Source: Flavobacterium cupreum (GTDB lineage: Bacteria; Bacteroidota; Bacteroidia; Flavobacteriales; Flavobacteriaceae). From it: DNA of 64,000 bases. Below, in pieces: positions 42,414-51,931 of this stretch. The number at the start of each line of letters is the position of its first letter. Position 1 is the stretch's first letter. The notes beneath the pieces were generated by a model, which was given only the letters and a program-made list of their open reading frames with translations, ran no database searches and was not told the DNA's origin. A program made the position numbers and the translations under genes. The stretch is taken from the NCBI RefSeq assembly GCF_003996965.1, contig NZ_QWDM01000004.1:323527-387526 (forward strand), read 5' to 3'.

Positions 42414-44447
42414 ATGAAAGTATTAGATTTCCCTTTGGCTAAAATTACCATCAGTTTTATATTAGGCATATTGGTTTGTTATTATTGGCAACCCACAATT
42501 TATATTACCGGCTGTATTCTGATAATTACAGGACTTTTTTTTTCTATTCTCTATTTCTTATCAGGGAAAAACAAAACACTACACCTTTTTTTCGGGATAA
42601 GCAGCTGCCTTATTTCATTTTGGTTTGGCATTATTACCTTATTACTGCATACAGATTCTTTAAAGCCATCCAATTATATCCACTATAAAAAAGCTTTCGA
42701 AGATGAACAACCTATTTCTTTTACTTTAACGGAACAATTAAAAAGCAATAGGTATAATGACAGATATGTTGCTTCTTTAAACCATATCAATGGCAGTACT
42801 TATACGGGAAAGATCATTGTAAATATTAAAAAAGAAAACACCCGCAATACACTCCTCATTGGAAATACCATTCAGACGAAAGCCATTTTGCAGCATACCA
42901 CCGGACCTAAGAATCCCAATCAATTTGATTATGCTAAATATCTTTCTAATAAGAACATTTATGCTCAGCTCTACGTTTCCAGATCCGAAATAAAGGTCAG
43001 CAAAAAGATCAGAAAAGATATTTGGTTTTATGCTGCCAGGCTAAACTCACGAATAGTCCGTAATCTCGAAAAAGCACATTTCAGCAAAATTGAAATGAAT
43101 GTAGCACTGGCATTGATTTTAGGGCAGCGCCAGGAAATATCATCCGACATTATCAAAGACTATCAATATTCCGGAGCAACGCATATTTTGTCTGTTTCGG
43201 GGCTTCATGTTGGTTTTATAATGCTTTTTGTTTTATTTATTTTAAAGCCAATACCCAATACAAGAAAAGGTTCGTTTCTCAAATTAGTCGCCATTTTGAT
43301 TTCCTTAAGTCTTTTCGGCATTATTTCCGGACTTTCTCCGCCGGTTTTACGTTCGGTTATTATGTTCTCCTTTCTTGCAATAGGAAATCATCTGAGAAGA
43401 GGCAGCAATATTTACCATACTTTGCTGGTTTCCGTTTTGTTGATCTTATTATTCGAGCCTTACTTTTTGTTTGATGTTGGTTTTCAGTTGAGTTATATTG
43501 CCTTATTTTCTATTGTCTGGATACAGCCCTTACTGAAAGAGATCTGGAAGCCCAAAAACAAAATTTGCAATTACATCTGGGAAGCTTTAGTTGTTTCATT
43601 TGCTGCCCAGATTGGAACTTTCCCCATTTGCTTGTATTATTTTCATCAGTTTCCCTGTCTGTTTTTTGTGACTAACATTCTCATTCTTCCCATTTTATCT
43701 TTTATTATGATTACAGGAATTGTAGTAATGCTCATTTCCGTGTTTTTCAGTTGTCCCGTTTTATTAATTAAAATTTTCGAAAAAAGTATTTATATTTTAA
43801 ATCGTATTACACATGGTGTAGCTTCACTGGAATCCTTCGTAATTCGGGATATTGGCTTCAATTTTTATTATTTCCTTACTTTTTATGGACTTATAATTAC
43901 AACCGTCATTTGGTTAAAAAAGCCCGGTTACCCTAAATTGATTGCCATCTTTATTTCTGTGATTTTTGTCCAGCTCTCGTTTATTATGACCCGAAAAGAT
44001 GTTGAAGAAAAACACGAATTCATTGTGTATCACACGAATAAAAAAACTGTTATCACAGAGAGAACCGGAACGAACATCCTTTTTTTCACCACTGAAAATT
44101 TTGAAAAGAAAGGTGCTGAAAAGTATTCCATAGATCCTGTAATTGGAAATTCCGGTTCCATAAAGTCAGTAAGCAAAATTAAAAACACCTTCTTTTTTAA
44201 CAACCAAAAAATCCTGTTGATCGACAGTAGCGGTATTTACAAAAAAAACAGCTGTCCTGACATTTTGATTCTTACGCAGTCGCCAAAGATTAATTTAGAT
44301 CGCATGTTACTTGAGTTAAAACCAAAAATAATAGTTGCTGATGCATCAAACTCTTATTCTATTCAAAAATACTGGAAGCTGACATGTCTAAAAAAAAGAA
44401 TCCCGTATCACTCAACCGGCGAAATGGGATTCTACAAATTAAAATAG
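42414..44447 (+). CDS. ComEC/Rec2-family DNA uptake channel protein
   Basis: 677 residues with an N-terminal set of helices and an OB-like DUF4131 segment, followed by the competence domain (SGATHILSVSGLHVGFIMLF, GLSPPVLRSVIMF, DVGFQLSYIALFSI). The C-terminal 150 residues correspond in position to the metallo-beta-lactamase-like domain but lack its HxHxDH metal motif, so any nuclease activity is doubtful. It is a single gene; the end of its coding sequence also forms the terminator of the convergent thioredoxin-like gene. Confidence 0.88.
   Translation: MKVLDFPLAKITISFILGILVCYYWQPTIYITGCILIITGLFFSILYFLSGKNKTLHLFFGISSCLISFWFGIITLLLHTDSLKPSNYIHYKKAFEDEQPISFTLTEQLKSNRYNDRYVASLNHINGSTYTGKIIVNIKKENTRNTLLIGNTIQTKAILQHTTGPKNPNQFDYAKYLSNKNIYAQLYVSRSEIKVSKKIRKDIWFYAARLNSRIVRNLEKAHFSKIEMNVALALILGQRQEISSDIIKDYQYSGATHILSVSGLHVGFIMLFVLFILKPIPNTRKGSFLKLVAILISLSLFGIISGLSPPVLRSVIMFSFLAIGNHLRRGSNIYHTLLVSVLLILLFEPYFLFDVGFQLSYIALFSIVWIQPLLKEIWKPKNKICNYIWEALVVSFAAQIGTFPICLYYFHQFPCLFFVTNILILPILSFIMITGIVVMLISVFFSCPVLLIKIFEKSIYILNRITHGVASLESFVIRDIGFNFYYFLTFYGLIITTVIWLKKPGYPKLIAIFISVIFVQLSFIMTRKDVEEKHEFIVYHTNKKTVITERTGTNILFFTTENFEKKGAEKYSIDPVIGNSGSIKSVSKIKNTFFFNNQKILLIDSSGIYKKNSCPDILILTQSPKINLDRMLLELKPKIIVADASNSYSIQKYWKLTCLKKRIPYHSTGEMGFYKLK
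44390..44432 (-). terminator. Minus-strand terminator inside the comEC 3' end
   Basis: GAATCCC (44398-44404) pairs with GGGATTC (44426-44432), preceded on the plus strand by eight A (44390-44397). Read on the minus strand this is a stem followed by eight T, ending the gene at 44465-44914. It lies wholly within comEC codons. Confidence 0.65.
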
Positions 44448-44464
44448 AAAATTAATATAGCGGT

Positions 44465-44914
44465 CTATTCAGACGGATTTAAAATCGTTTCAGATTCTGA
44501 GATCCAGCTTTTTGCGCCCTCATTTTTATAGGATAATTTTCCAAGTGCCTGAAACATTGTTTTTCCATTCCTGGTGTTAGCAAAGGCGAAACAAACTTCC
44601 GGTAATTCGACAATATTAAAAGCATTTTTTAATTTAATACTTTGCTCCCTTATCTCGCTTGAAGTCTCAGCAGATAAATCCAGCTTCACTAATATTACTT
44701 TCTTACGGGACCAGTTCTGAAATTCAATCGTATTAAAAACCTCTCTCTGGAGATTTTCAGATGCACCTGTTCCGGTAAACAAAATCAACAATGGTTTTCT
44801 TTGTTCTTTGCTCAATGCAATGGCATCAGTCACGTTTGTGGTCCAGACTACATTCTGCGCCTTTGTCAAAAAAGTAACTAAAAAAAATAGTAGGATAAGT
44901 AATTTTCTATTCAT
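44465..44914 (-). CDS. Secreted thioredoxin-fold protein without CxxC (copy 1)
   Basis: A 149-residue protein with a signal peptide (LLILLFFLVTFLTKAQ) and the thioredoxin-7/DUF255-like start VVWTTNVTDAIALSKEQRKPLLILFTG. At the redox site the paralogue at 45858 has SDWCGWC; here it is TGASENL, so no redox activity is expected. The remainder (NVLVKLDLSAE-type strand, FNIVELPEVCFAF) keeps the fold with a cis-Pro region. A binding or structural role is likely. It is convergent with comEC. Confidence 0.82.
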   Translation of the reverse strand: MNRKLLILLFFLVTFLTKAQNVVWTTNVTDAIALSKEQRKPLLILFTGTGASENLQREVFNTIEFQNWSRKKVILVKLDLSAETSSEIREQSIKLKNAFNIVELPEVCFAFANTRNGKTMFQALGKLSYKNEGAKSWISESETILNPSE

Positions 44915-45107
44915 AGAATTCAGTCAATTAAGTTAACAAATAAAAACTAAATTAACATAATGAGCCTAAAAAACAATAAATATTATCACTAAAAACCAAG
45001 TAAACATGAAGTAAAATGATATTTATTATTAAAACGTTAAATATTTTATATAATTAAAAAAATAAGGGTTTTAAATAGCAATAATTCAGACACTATTTTT
45101 AAAATGT

Positions 45108-45146
45108 AAAAAAAATATCCCTTTTTACCGTACAGCAAAAAGGGAT
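45108..45146 (-). terminator. Minus-strand terminator copied from the comEC end
   Basis: ATCCCTTTTT (45117-45126) pairs with AAAAAGGGAT (45137-45146), preceded by eight A (45108-45115). GGGATTCTACAAATTAAA (45142-45159) is identical to comEC 44426-44443, so this terminator is a duplicated and reworked comEC tail. It ends copy 2. Confidence 0.75.
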
Positions 45147-45184
45147 TCTACAAATTAAACTAAGAAACTTAATTTAAATTTTAT

Positions 45185-45637
45185 TCATTCGCTTGGATGC
45201 AAAATAGCATCTGATTCTGAAATCCAGGATCGTGCACCTCCAGGCTTGTAAGCAATTTTTCCTAATGCACTGAAAGTCGTTTTATTTTTCCTGATGGAAG
45301 CACTTGCAAAACATACCTCCGGCAAATCTACAACACCAAAGGCATTTTTTAATCTTAGGTTTTGCTCCTTATCACTATCAGAAGCATTAATGTCTGACAA
45401 ATCCAATTTTACCAGAACAACATTATCTCTGGACCAGACAGCAAAATCCGGAGTTTTAAATATTTCATTTTGAAGATTATCCGGCACGCCTGCGGCGGTG
45501 AATAAAATTAGCATTGGTTTTCTTTGTTCATTACTTATTGCAATAGCATCGGTCATATTAGTTCGCCAGACTAAATTTTGGGACTGCATTAAAAATGAAC
45601 CTAAAAAAAACAACAGGGTAAGTAATTTTTTGGTCAT
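45185..45637 (-). CDS. Secreted thioredoxin-fold protein without CxxC (copy 2)
   Basis: A 150-residue paralogue of copy 1, with a signal peptide (LLTLLFFLGSFLMQSQ), then LVWRTNMTDAIAISNEQRKPMLILFTA. At the redox position it reads AAGVPDNLQNEI, again with no cysteines. It shares the ending RSWISESDAILHPSE with copy 1 and, more loosely, with copy 3. The duplication carried the terminator downstream of it as well. Probable periplasmic, non-redox protein of unknown partner. Confidence 0.82.
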   Translation of the reverse strand: MTKKLLTLLFFLGSFLMQSQNLVWRTNMTDAIAISNEQRKPMLILFTAAGVPDNLQNEIFKTPDFAVWSRDNVVLVKLDLSDINASDSDKEQNLRLKNAFGVVDLPEVCFASASIRKNKTTFSALGKIAYKPGGARSWISESDAILHPSE

Positions 45638-45800
45638 ATCGTTAGGTTTTTGGTTAGATTAGCGTAACGAAATTAACATAATATTTTAATTTTCCAACTT
45701 TTATTAATACAAAAAATACACTATTTGTTTTTTTTACTATAATTAAATATTAAACTAATAATTACACAAAACGCAAGTGGATACTTTTTCTTACTAAACA

Positions 45801-45834
45801 AAAAAACTCCTTACATTGCTGTAAGGAGTTTTTT
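45801..45834 (-). terminator. Intrinsic terminator after thioredoxin copy 3
   Basis: AAAAAACTCCTTAC (45801-45814) pairs perfectly with GTAAGGAGTTTTTT (45821-45834) around a 6-nt loop; it works in either direction. Confidence 0.9.
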
Positions 45835-45857
45835 AAAAATTTATAAGTGTTTAATCT

Positions 45858-46331
45858 TTAAGATTTATTTGGATGGACAATTCCTTCAGCAACTGCCAAC
45901 CATGCAGATGGCCCTCCGGCAACATATCCTGTCTGACCAAGACCTTTAAAATTAACTTTACCGTCTTTGGCTTCAGCACTGGTAAAATAAATTGTTGGAA
46001 AACCTTGTATTCCAAAAGCTTGCTGCAATTCATTATTCTGACTTTTCAACTCCGGAGTCTGAGGCGTTCTTCTTGGATAATCCAATTCAACCAAAACAAC
46101 ATTCTGACTGGCCCATTTTGTAAATTCAGGTGTTTTTAAAACTTCATTTTGCAATCGGATACACCACCCACACCAGTCGCTTCCTGTAAAAAACAGCAAC
46201 ATTGGCTTGTTTTCTTTATTGCTGACTGTGATGGCTTCTTTAACGTCAGTATACCATTTTAATTCCTGCGCCTGTGAAGTAAAAGCACCCACTATAAACA
46301 AGGCAACCAAAAATATTTTTTTCATGATCAT
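45858..46331 (-). CDS. Secreted thioredoxin-like protein with CxxC (copy 3)
   Basis: A 157-residue protein with a signal peptide (IFLVALFIVGAFTSQAQ) and a thioredoxin-like domain with redox site SDWCGWCIRLQNEV (Cys54 and Cys57), the cis-Pro region IQGFPTIYF, and the end AWLAVAEGIVHP. It is the likely ancestor or intact member of the three tandem copies. It probably acts as a periplasmic disulfide reductase or isomerase. Start ATG 46331; ATG 46325 is equally possible. Confidence 0.88.
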   Translation of the reverse strand: MIMKKIFLVALFIVGAFTSQAQELKWYTDVKEAITVSNKENKPMLLFFTGSDWCGWCIRLQNEVLKTPEFTKWASQNVVLVELDYPRRTPQTPELKSQNNELQQAFGIQGFPTIYFTSAEAKDGKVNFKGLGQTGYVAGGPSAWLAVAEGIVHPNKS

Positions 46332-46378
46332 TTTAATTTTTTACAAATCTAAACAAAATTTGAATTGCAAAATGTCGT

Positions 46379-47878
46379 CTATTTTACTTCTTGCATTAAT
46401 TTTCTAATAATAGGCGAAATTGCAATTAGAATAACTCCGGCAACAACCGAATAAATAGCCAGCTGATAATATCCTTCTGTATAAGACTGGAGTTTTGAAA
46501 GCAAAGTAACACCTGTGTTTGACCTGGATATTTCTGCCCCTAGTTTTCCTGCGAATAGTTGTCCAAACGCACTGGCCAGAAACCACAATCCCATCATCAT
46601 ACCAAATAATCTTTTTGGAGACAATTTAGTAATAATCGACATTCCGATTGGTCCTAAACAAAGTTCCCCAATAGTTGTTACCAAATAAGCAAAAGTAAAT
46701 ACATTTAAGGAGGCAATGCCTTCAGAATTTGCGAAGAACTTCGTGAGATAAAAAATGTAAAAAGAAGCTCCCAAAAACAAGAATCCTATTCCGAATTTAA
46801 TCAAAGTATTAGGTTCAATTTTTTTCTTTCCAAGCCAGATCCACAACAGACCGATAAGCGGACTTAACACGACTACAAAGAAAGTGTTCGAACTATTATT
46901 TACAACATTCGGATCAATGGTAAAAAACAACAGCTTATTGCTTAAGTTATCTTTAGCAAAAAGAGATAATGAACCACCACTCTGCTCATAGATTGCGTTA
47001 AACAGCAAATAGAAGAATACAAATAAAAAGGCTGCAAATAATTTTTTCTGCAGTTTTACATCCCCTAACTTAATTAGTTCATATGTAAAATAAAGAACAG
47101 CAACGATACCGATTGTATACATGAAATAATCTGTATAATCTGTATTTTTCACCATTATAAAAATAAACGGCAAACTTAAAATTGATATTGCATAAACCGC
47201 TATTTCTCGAATCCTTCTCTTACCGGGCTCTAGATTTAATAATGGAGAATCTCCAATCGGACCTAAATATTTTTTGGTAAACAAAAACGTAACCAAACCT
47301 AAAAACATGACTATTGCTGCAGACAAAAAACATAATTGCCAGGAGTAATATTTTCCTAAATAAATACATAAGGCACCTCCTAAAAGACCTCCTACATTGA
47401 TCCCGGCATAAAACATTCCGTAACCTGCGTCTCGTCTGTTATCATCTTCGTGATATAATTCCCCCACCATTGAAGAAACATTCGGCTTAAAAAAACCAGT
47501 TCCAATAATAGAAAATGCAATACCGTAGTAAAACAGCACCTGTGGCGAAAAGGCAATCAAAAGATTTCCAAGAATCATGACGATTCCACCGAAGAATAAT
47601 GATTTTTTGAACCCTAATACTTTATCGGCAAAAATACCTCCGATAAAAGTAAAAGCATACACAAATGCCTGAATAGCGCCATATTGTAAATTAGCATGTT
47701 CATCTTTCAGTAAAAGCTGATCTACCATAAAAAATGTAAGCACTCCGCGCATTCCGTAAAAACAGAAACGTTCCCACATTTCAACAAAAAACAAATACCA
47801 TAATTGCTTTGGGTAATTGCCCTTAAAATTCTGAATTTCTTCTAACGTAATTGTTTTCTCCATTTTATCTGACTCCAT
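46379..47878 (-). CDS. POT-family di/tripeptide:proton symporter (second copy)
   Basis: A 499-residue, 12-14 helix major-facilitator transporter of the proton-dependent oligopeptide family. The signature ExxERFxxYG is present (VEMWERFCFYGMRG), as are FFKPNVSSMVG and GELCLGPIGMSIITKL. It follows a second POT gene; ATG 47878 overlaps the end of that gene by 14 nt, while ATG 47863 would start one base after its stop. With DPP IV upstream the set looks built for uptake of dipeptides released from proteins. Confidence 0.93.
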   Translation of the reverse strand: MESDKMEKTITLEEIQNFKGNYPKQLWYLFFVEMWERFCFYGMRGVLTFFMVDQLLLKDEHANLQYGAIQAFVYAFTFIGGIFADKVLGFKKSLFFGGIVMILGNLLIAFSPQVLFYYGIAFSIIGTGFFKPNVSSMVGELYHEDDNRRDAGYGMFYAGINVGGLLGGALCIYLGKYYSWQLCFLSAAIVMFLGLVTFLFTKKYLGPIGDSPLLNLEPGKRRIREIAVYAISILSLPFIFIMVKNTDYTDYFMYTIGIVAVLYFTYELIKLGDVKLQKKLFAAFLFVFFYLLFNAIYEQSGGSLSLFAKDNLSNKLLFFTIDPNVVNNSSNTFFVVVLSPLIGLLWIWLGKKKIEPNTLIKFGIGFLFLGASFYIFYLTKFFANSEGIASLNVFTFAYLVTTIGELCLGPIGMSIITKLSPKRLFGMMMGLWFLASAFGQLFAGKLGAEISRSNTGVTLLSKLQSYTEGYYQLAIYSVVAGVILIAISPIIRKLMQEVK

Positions 47879-49550
47879 GCATCATTTTTTTCAAAAACGG
47901 AGTCAAAGCAAACAATACAATTGCAGCAATACCTGTAAGAACCACAAATACCATAAAGAACTCATATAGGTTATGAATTTCAAATCCTGCAAAAAAGTGG
48001 TTGTGTGCACTAATCTGATGTTGGTCCAACAGCGCGAGTTGCTCTGCGGTTGGCGTTATTTTATTGTCTAAAACTGCCTGAAGGTCAATTCCTAATTCTT
48101 TTGCTTTTTCAAATTTATCACCTGTTGCAGGCAAAATAGATCCTAAGGTTCCTCCTAAGGCATACCCTGACGCATTAGACAGGAAGAAAACCCCGTATAA
48201 TAATGACGCGAAACGCTTTGGAGATAATTTACCTACCAACGATAAACCAATCGGAGACAAGCATAACTCAGCACATGTATTTAGAAAATATAATAAGATA
48301 AGCCATTTTACCAATAACAAACCGGAAGTTCCGATGTAGGATACCTGTGTCGCAATCATAAAGAAACTCACAGAAATTATAACCAGACCAACCGCCAGCT
48401 TAACCGGTGAAATTGGCTCTCTGTTATTGGCTCTAAGGGAATCCCATAAAATACTAAACGGCACAGCCATTACCACCACGAACAATCCATTGAAAATCTG
48501 AACCATGGACGGAGGCATTTGCCAGCCAAAGAAGTGTCTGTCTGTCTGATTATCTGCAATAAAAGTCAATGAAGAACCAGCCTGCTCAAAAGCAGCCCAA
48601 AAGAAAATAATAAAGAACGAAACAATATAAATTACAATAATCCTGTCTCTTTCGATTTTTGTCAACGAAGTATCCGATATAATTAATCCTGCCAATGACA
48701 ATCCACTGGAGTAAATCAATGTATAAATCAAATTCTGACCTACCACATAATGAAAAAAGAATCCTAATGCTATAAATGCAATTCCGGCAATAGTGAGTGC
48801 TTTACCAGAGAAATTAGCTTTTTGAGCTTCTCCTTCTTCAAAATCTTCCGCCACATTTTTAGAAGGCAAACCTCCTAATGGTCTTCCTTCAGGAGAAACC
48901 ACATATTTATTTTTAAGGAAATAGAAAAGAACTGTTCCGACAAGCATAGCTCCGGAAGCCGCCATAAATCCCCATCTGAAAGCGTGAATATCTCTAATTC
49001 CGCCTGAATCTTTGACATCTCCCAATAATGGACAAATAGACTGCCCTAAGAAAGCTCCGATATTGATTCCCATGTAGAAAATAGTAAAGGCAGTATCCAG
49101 TTTTGTTTTTTCCTGTTTAGGATACAAACTTCCCACCATACTTGAAATGTTCGGCTTAAAGAATCCGTTACCAAAAACGATAACCCCCAGACCACAGTAC
49201 ATGATAATTTTAGCCAAAGGCAAATTATTTTCGAATACACTACCGCTGGTAAACAATAACATTTGTCCTGTTGCCATCAATAGTCCGCCTAAAAGGATAC
49301 AATTTCTGTTCCCTAAAAAACGATCGGCCACAAAACCACCCAACATTGGCGTCAGGTAACAAAGTCCAAGGAAACCTCCATAAATTAAAGACGCTTCTTC
49401 TTCCTTCATCAATAATGAATTCACAAGAAATAAAGTTAATAAAGCTCGCATTCCATAAAAGTTGAATCGCTCCCACATCTCCGTTCCAAACAATACCCAA
49501 AGTCCTTTTGGATGCCCAGTTTTTACTTGAGTTTCTCCCATATTATTCAT
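47865..49550 (-). CDS. POT-family di/tripeptide:proton symporter (first copy)
   Basis: 561 residues, same family as the next gene. It has the ExxERFxxYG motif (TEMWERFNFYGMRA), GNGFFKPNISSMVG and CAELCLSPIGLSLVGKL. It is longer than copy 2 because of an extended cytoplasmic loop (EGRPLGGLPSKNVAEDFEEGE) and a periplasmic loop near the last helices (DNKITPTAEQLALLDQ). Two different paralogues side by side suggest complementary substrate ranges. It lies 27 nt downstream of the DPP IV gene. Confidence 0.93.
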   Translation of the reverse strand: MNNMGETQVKTGHPKGLWVLFGTEMWERFNFYGMRALLTLFLVNSLLMKEEEASLIYGGFLGLCYLTPMLGGFVADRFLGNRNCILLGGLLMATGQMLLFTSGSVFENNLPLAKIIMYCGLGVIVFGNGFFKPNISSMVGSLYPKQEKTKLDTAFTIFYMGINIGAFLGQSICPLLGDVKDSGGIRDIHAFRWGFMAASGAMLVGTVLFYFLKNKYVVSPEGRPLGGLPSKNVAEDFEEGEAQKANFSGKALTIAGIAFIALGFFFHYVVGQNLIYTLIYSSGLSLAGLIISDTSLTKIERDRIIVIYIVSFFIIFFWAAFEQAGSSLTFIADNQTDRHFFGWQMPPSMVQIFNGLFVVVMAVPFSILWDSLRANNREPISPVKLAVGLVIISVSFFMIATQVSYIGTSGLLLVKWLILLYFLNTCAELCLSPIGLSLVGKLSPKRFASLLYGVFFLSNASGYALGGTLGSILPATGDKFEKAKELGIDLQAVLDNKITPTAEQLALLDQHQISAHNHFFAGFEIHNLYEFFMVFVVLTGIAAIVLFALTPFLKKMMHGVR

Positions 49551-49577
49551 TATTTTTAAAGGTTAATAAGATTTAGA

Positions 49578-51749
49578 TTATAAATTTTCTTTGATAAAGT
49601 TAGTCATTTTATTATAAAGCTGAATTCTGGTTTTTCCACCATAAATTCCGTGGTCTTTATCCGGATATATCTGAGAATCAAACTGTTTATTAGCCTGAAT
49701 TAAAGCTTCCATCATCTGCATCGAGTTTTGCACATGAACGTTGTCATCACCGGATCCGTGAATCAATAAAAACTTACCTTTTAACTTATCAACATGATTT
49801 ATTGGAGAATTTTGGTCATAACCGCTTGCATTTTCCTGAGGCGTCTGCATGTATCTTTCTGTGTAAACACTGTCGTAAAAACGCCAGTTGGTTACCGGAG
49901 CAACCGCGATCGCCATTTTGAAAACATCATTCCCCTGAAAAATACAGTTTGAAGCCATAAAACCACCGTAACTCCATCCGAAGATTCCAATTCTTGAAGC
50001 ATCAACATACGGATAAGTACCAAGTACTTTGGCAGCATCGATCTGATCTTCCACTTCGTACTTTCCTAATTGTAATTGTGTCACTTTTTTGAAATCAGCA
50101 CCTTTAAAACCAGTTCCTCTTCCATCCACACAAACTACGATATACCCTTGTTGTGTAAGCGATAAAAACCAGTAATCGTCTGTATTGTTCCAGTCGTTAT
50201 TTACCTGTTGAGATCCCGGACCAGAGTACTGGTACATGAAAACAGGATATTTTTTTGAAGCGTCAAAATCTTTTGGTTTTAAAATCCATGCATTAAGTTC
50301 GTTTCCTTTAGCCGTTTTCAGAACAAAGAATTCTTTAGCAGGAAGATTATACCCTTTCAATTTATCAGCAAGTGCCTGATTGTTTTCGATAACCTGAATT
50401 TCTTTTCCTGTTTTTGACTCATTTAAAGTATAAGTCGTTGGCACTAAATTACTGGAAAAGGTAGTAATGAAATATTGGAAATTTGGACTAAAAGTAGCAG
50501 CACTTGTTCCTACTTTTGAAGTTAAACGAACTTTGTTTTTTCCGTCTAAGGCGATACGATAAATGTCTCTGTTTATTGAAGCATTTTCAGTAGACTGATA
50601 GAAAATAGTTTTTGTTTTTTCGTCGAAACCATAGTACGAAGTCACTTCCCAGTTTCCTTTTGTAACCTGATTTTTTAATTTTCCTGTTTTATCATACACA
50701 TAGATATGATTAAAACCGTCTTTTTCGCTTGTCCAGATAAAACTGTTATCTTTCAGGAAAGTCAAATTATCCGTTACGTCTACATACGCTTTGTCTTTTT
50801 CATTCAAAACTACTTTTGCAGCAGCCGTTGTCCCATCGACAAACAACAAATCTAAATTATCCTGGTGGCGGTTCAGAACCTGAGCCGATAAAACATTCGC
50901 ATCGTTTGTCCACTGTAATCTGGCAATATAAAAATCACTGTAGTTTCCTAAATCCACTTTTTTAGCCGTATTTGCTGCAGCATCATAAATATGCAATGAA
51001 ACTACTGAATTTTTTTCTCCTGCTTTCGGATATTTAAAAGTCTCAATGGTCGGGTATAAATCTTTATGAAACTTTGACATGGAGAATTCCGGAACGGCGC
51101 TTTCGTCAAAACGAATATAAGCTAATTTTTTACTGTCTTTACTCCAGTCAAATGCTCTTACAAAAGCAAACTCTTCTTCGTAAACCCAGTCCGTAATACC
51201 ATTGATGACTGCATTTTTCTTACCATCGGTTGTAACAGCGGTTGCTTTTTTTGCAGCGACGTCATAAATGTATAAGTTATTTTCTCTGGCGTAAGCAATT
51301 TTGGTTCCATCAGGAGAAAAAGTCGGCTCCTGGATTTGAAAGTCAAACAGTCTGGTTAGTGACTTCGAAGTGATATCGTATAAAAAATAATCTGCGGTAA
51401 AAGAGTGGCGGAAAATTTTATTGGAGTTACAGGCAATTAAAATCTTTTTTTCTGAAGCATCGAAGGTATAACTGTCAATGCCATCTGCAAGTTCTTTATG
51501 ATTTTTGGTATCAATTAAATTGGATACTTTTTTCAGCGTAGCAAAATCGTATAAGTCAATTTGCATACTCCGGCTGGCCTGATCAACATTTAATACCGTA
51601 TACTGATCTGTATTTTTCAGGGACTGCAGCTCATCCATTCCCTTGGCCCGGAAAGTCCCGCTATAAATATTCTCAACAGTGATTTTTTGTTGCCCGAAAA
51701 CGGTACCAACTAATAACAAAAATATTACAGTAATTTTACTTGCATTCAT
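49578..51749 (-). CDS. Dipeptidyl peptidase IV (S9B serine peptidase)
   Basis: About 723 residues from ATG 51749 (MNASKITVIFLLLVGTVFGQ signal peptide). The open frame continues 21 codons upstream but would place the signal peptide internally. An eight-bladed beta-propeller (residues about 50-480) includes the substrate-binding double Glu (DWVYEEEFAF). The alpha/beta hydrolase has the Ser nucleophile in GWSYGGF, the Asp in GSGDDNVH and the His in KDHGIYG. It releases X-Pro or X-Ala dipeptides in the periplasm. It is the first gene of an operon with two dipeptide transporters. Confidence 0.95.
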   Translation of the reverse strand: MNASKITVIFLLLVGTVFGQQKITVENIYSGTFRAKGMDELQSLKNTDQYTVLNVDQASRSMQIDLYDFATLKKVSNLIDTKNHKELADGIDSYTFDASEKKILIACNSNKIFRHSFTADYFLYDITSKSLTRLFDFQIQEPTFSPDGTKIAYARENNLYIYDVAAKKATAVTTDGKKNAVINGITDWVYEEEFAFVRAFDWSKDSKKLAYIRFDESAVPEFSMSKFHKDLYPTIETFKYPKAGEKNSVVSLHIYDAAANTAKKVDLGNYSDFYIARLQWTNDANVLSAQVLNRHQDNLDLLFVDGTTAAAKVVLNEKDKAYVDVTDNLTFLKDNSFIWTSEKDGFNHIYVYDKTGKLKNQVTKGNWEVTSYYGFDEKTKTIFYQSTENASINRDIYRIALDGKNKVRLTSKVGTSAATFSPNFQYFITTFSSNLVPTTYTLNESKTGKEIQVIENNQALADKLKGYNLPAKEFFVLKTAKGNELNAWILKPKDFDASKKYPVFMYQYSGPGSQQVNNDWNNTDDYWFLSLTQQGYIVVCVDGRGTGFKGADFKKVTQLQLGKYEVEDQIDAAKVLGTYPYVDASRIGIFGWSYGGFMASNCIFQGNDVFKMAIAVAPVTNWRFYDSVYTERYMQTPQENASGYDQNSPINHVDKLKGKFLLIHGSGDDNVHVQNSMQMMEALIQANKQFDSQIYPDKDHGIYGGKTRIQLYNKMTNFIKENL

Positions 51750-51870
51750 TAGAATTATTTTAAATATAAAAAAGAGCCCAATTTTAGTAAAAAAAATAAA
51801 CATAATACACATTTCAAGTGTTAAATGTTAAAAAAAATAACGATTGCGTACTTTCCAATTTTCAAATAGA

Positions 51871-51902
51871 TTGCAAACAAAACCCCAGAATTGGTATATT
51901 TG
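51871..51902 (+). promoter_or_regulatory. Predicted promoter of HMG-CoA reductase
   Basis: TTG (51871-51873), 21-nt spacer, TATATTTG (51895-51902): both Bacteroidota promoter elements are present. The ATG at 51932 follows 29 nt later. Confidence 0.7.
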
Positions 51903-51931
51903 CGGCAACATTACTATTTAATATACTGAGA

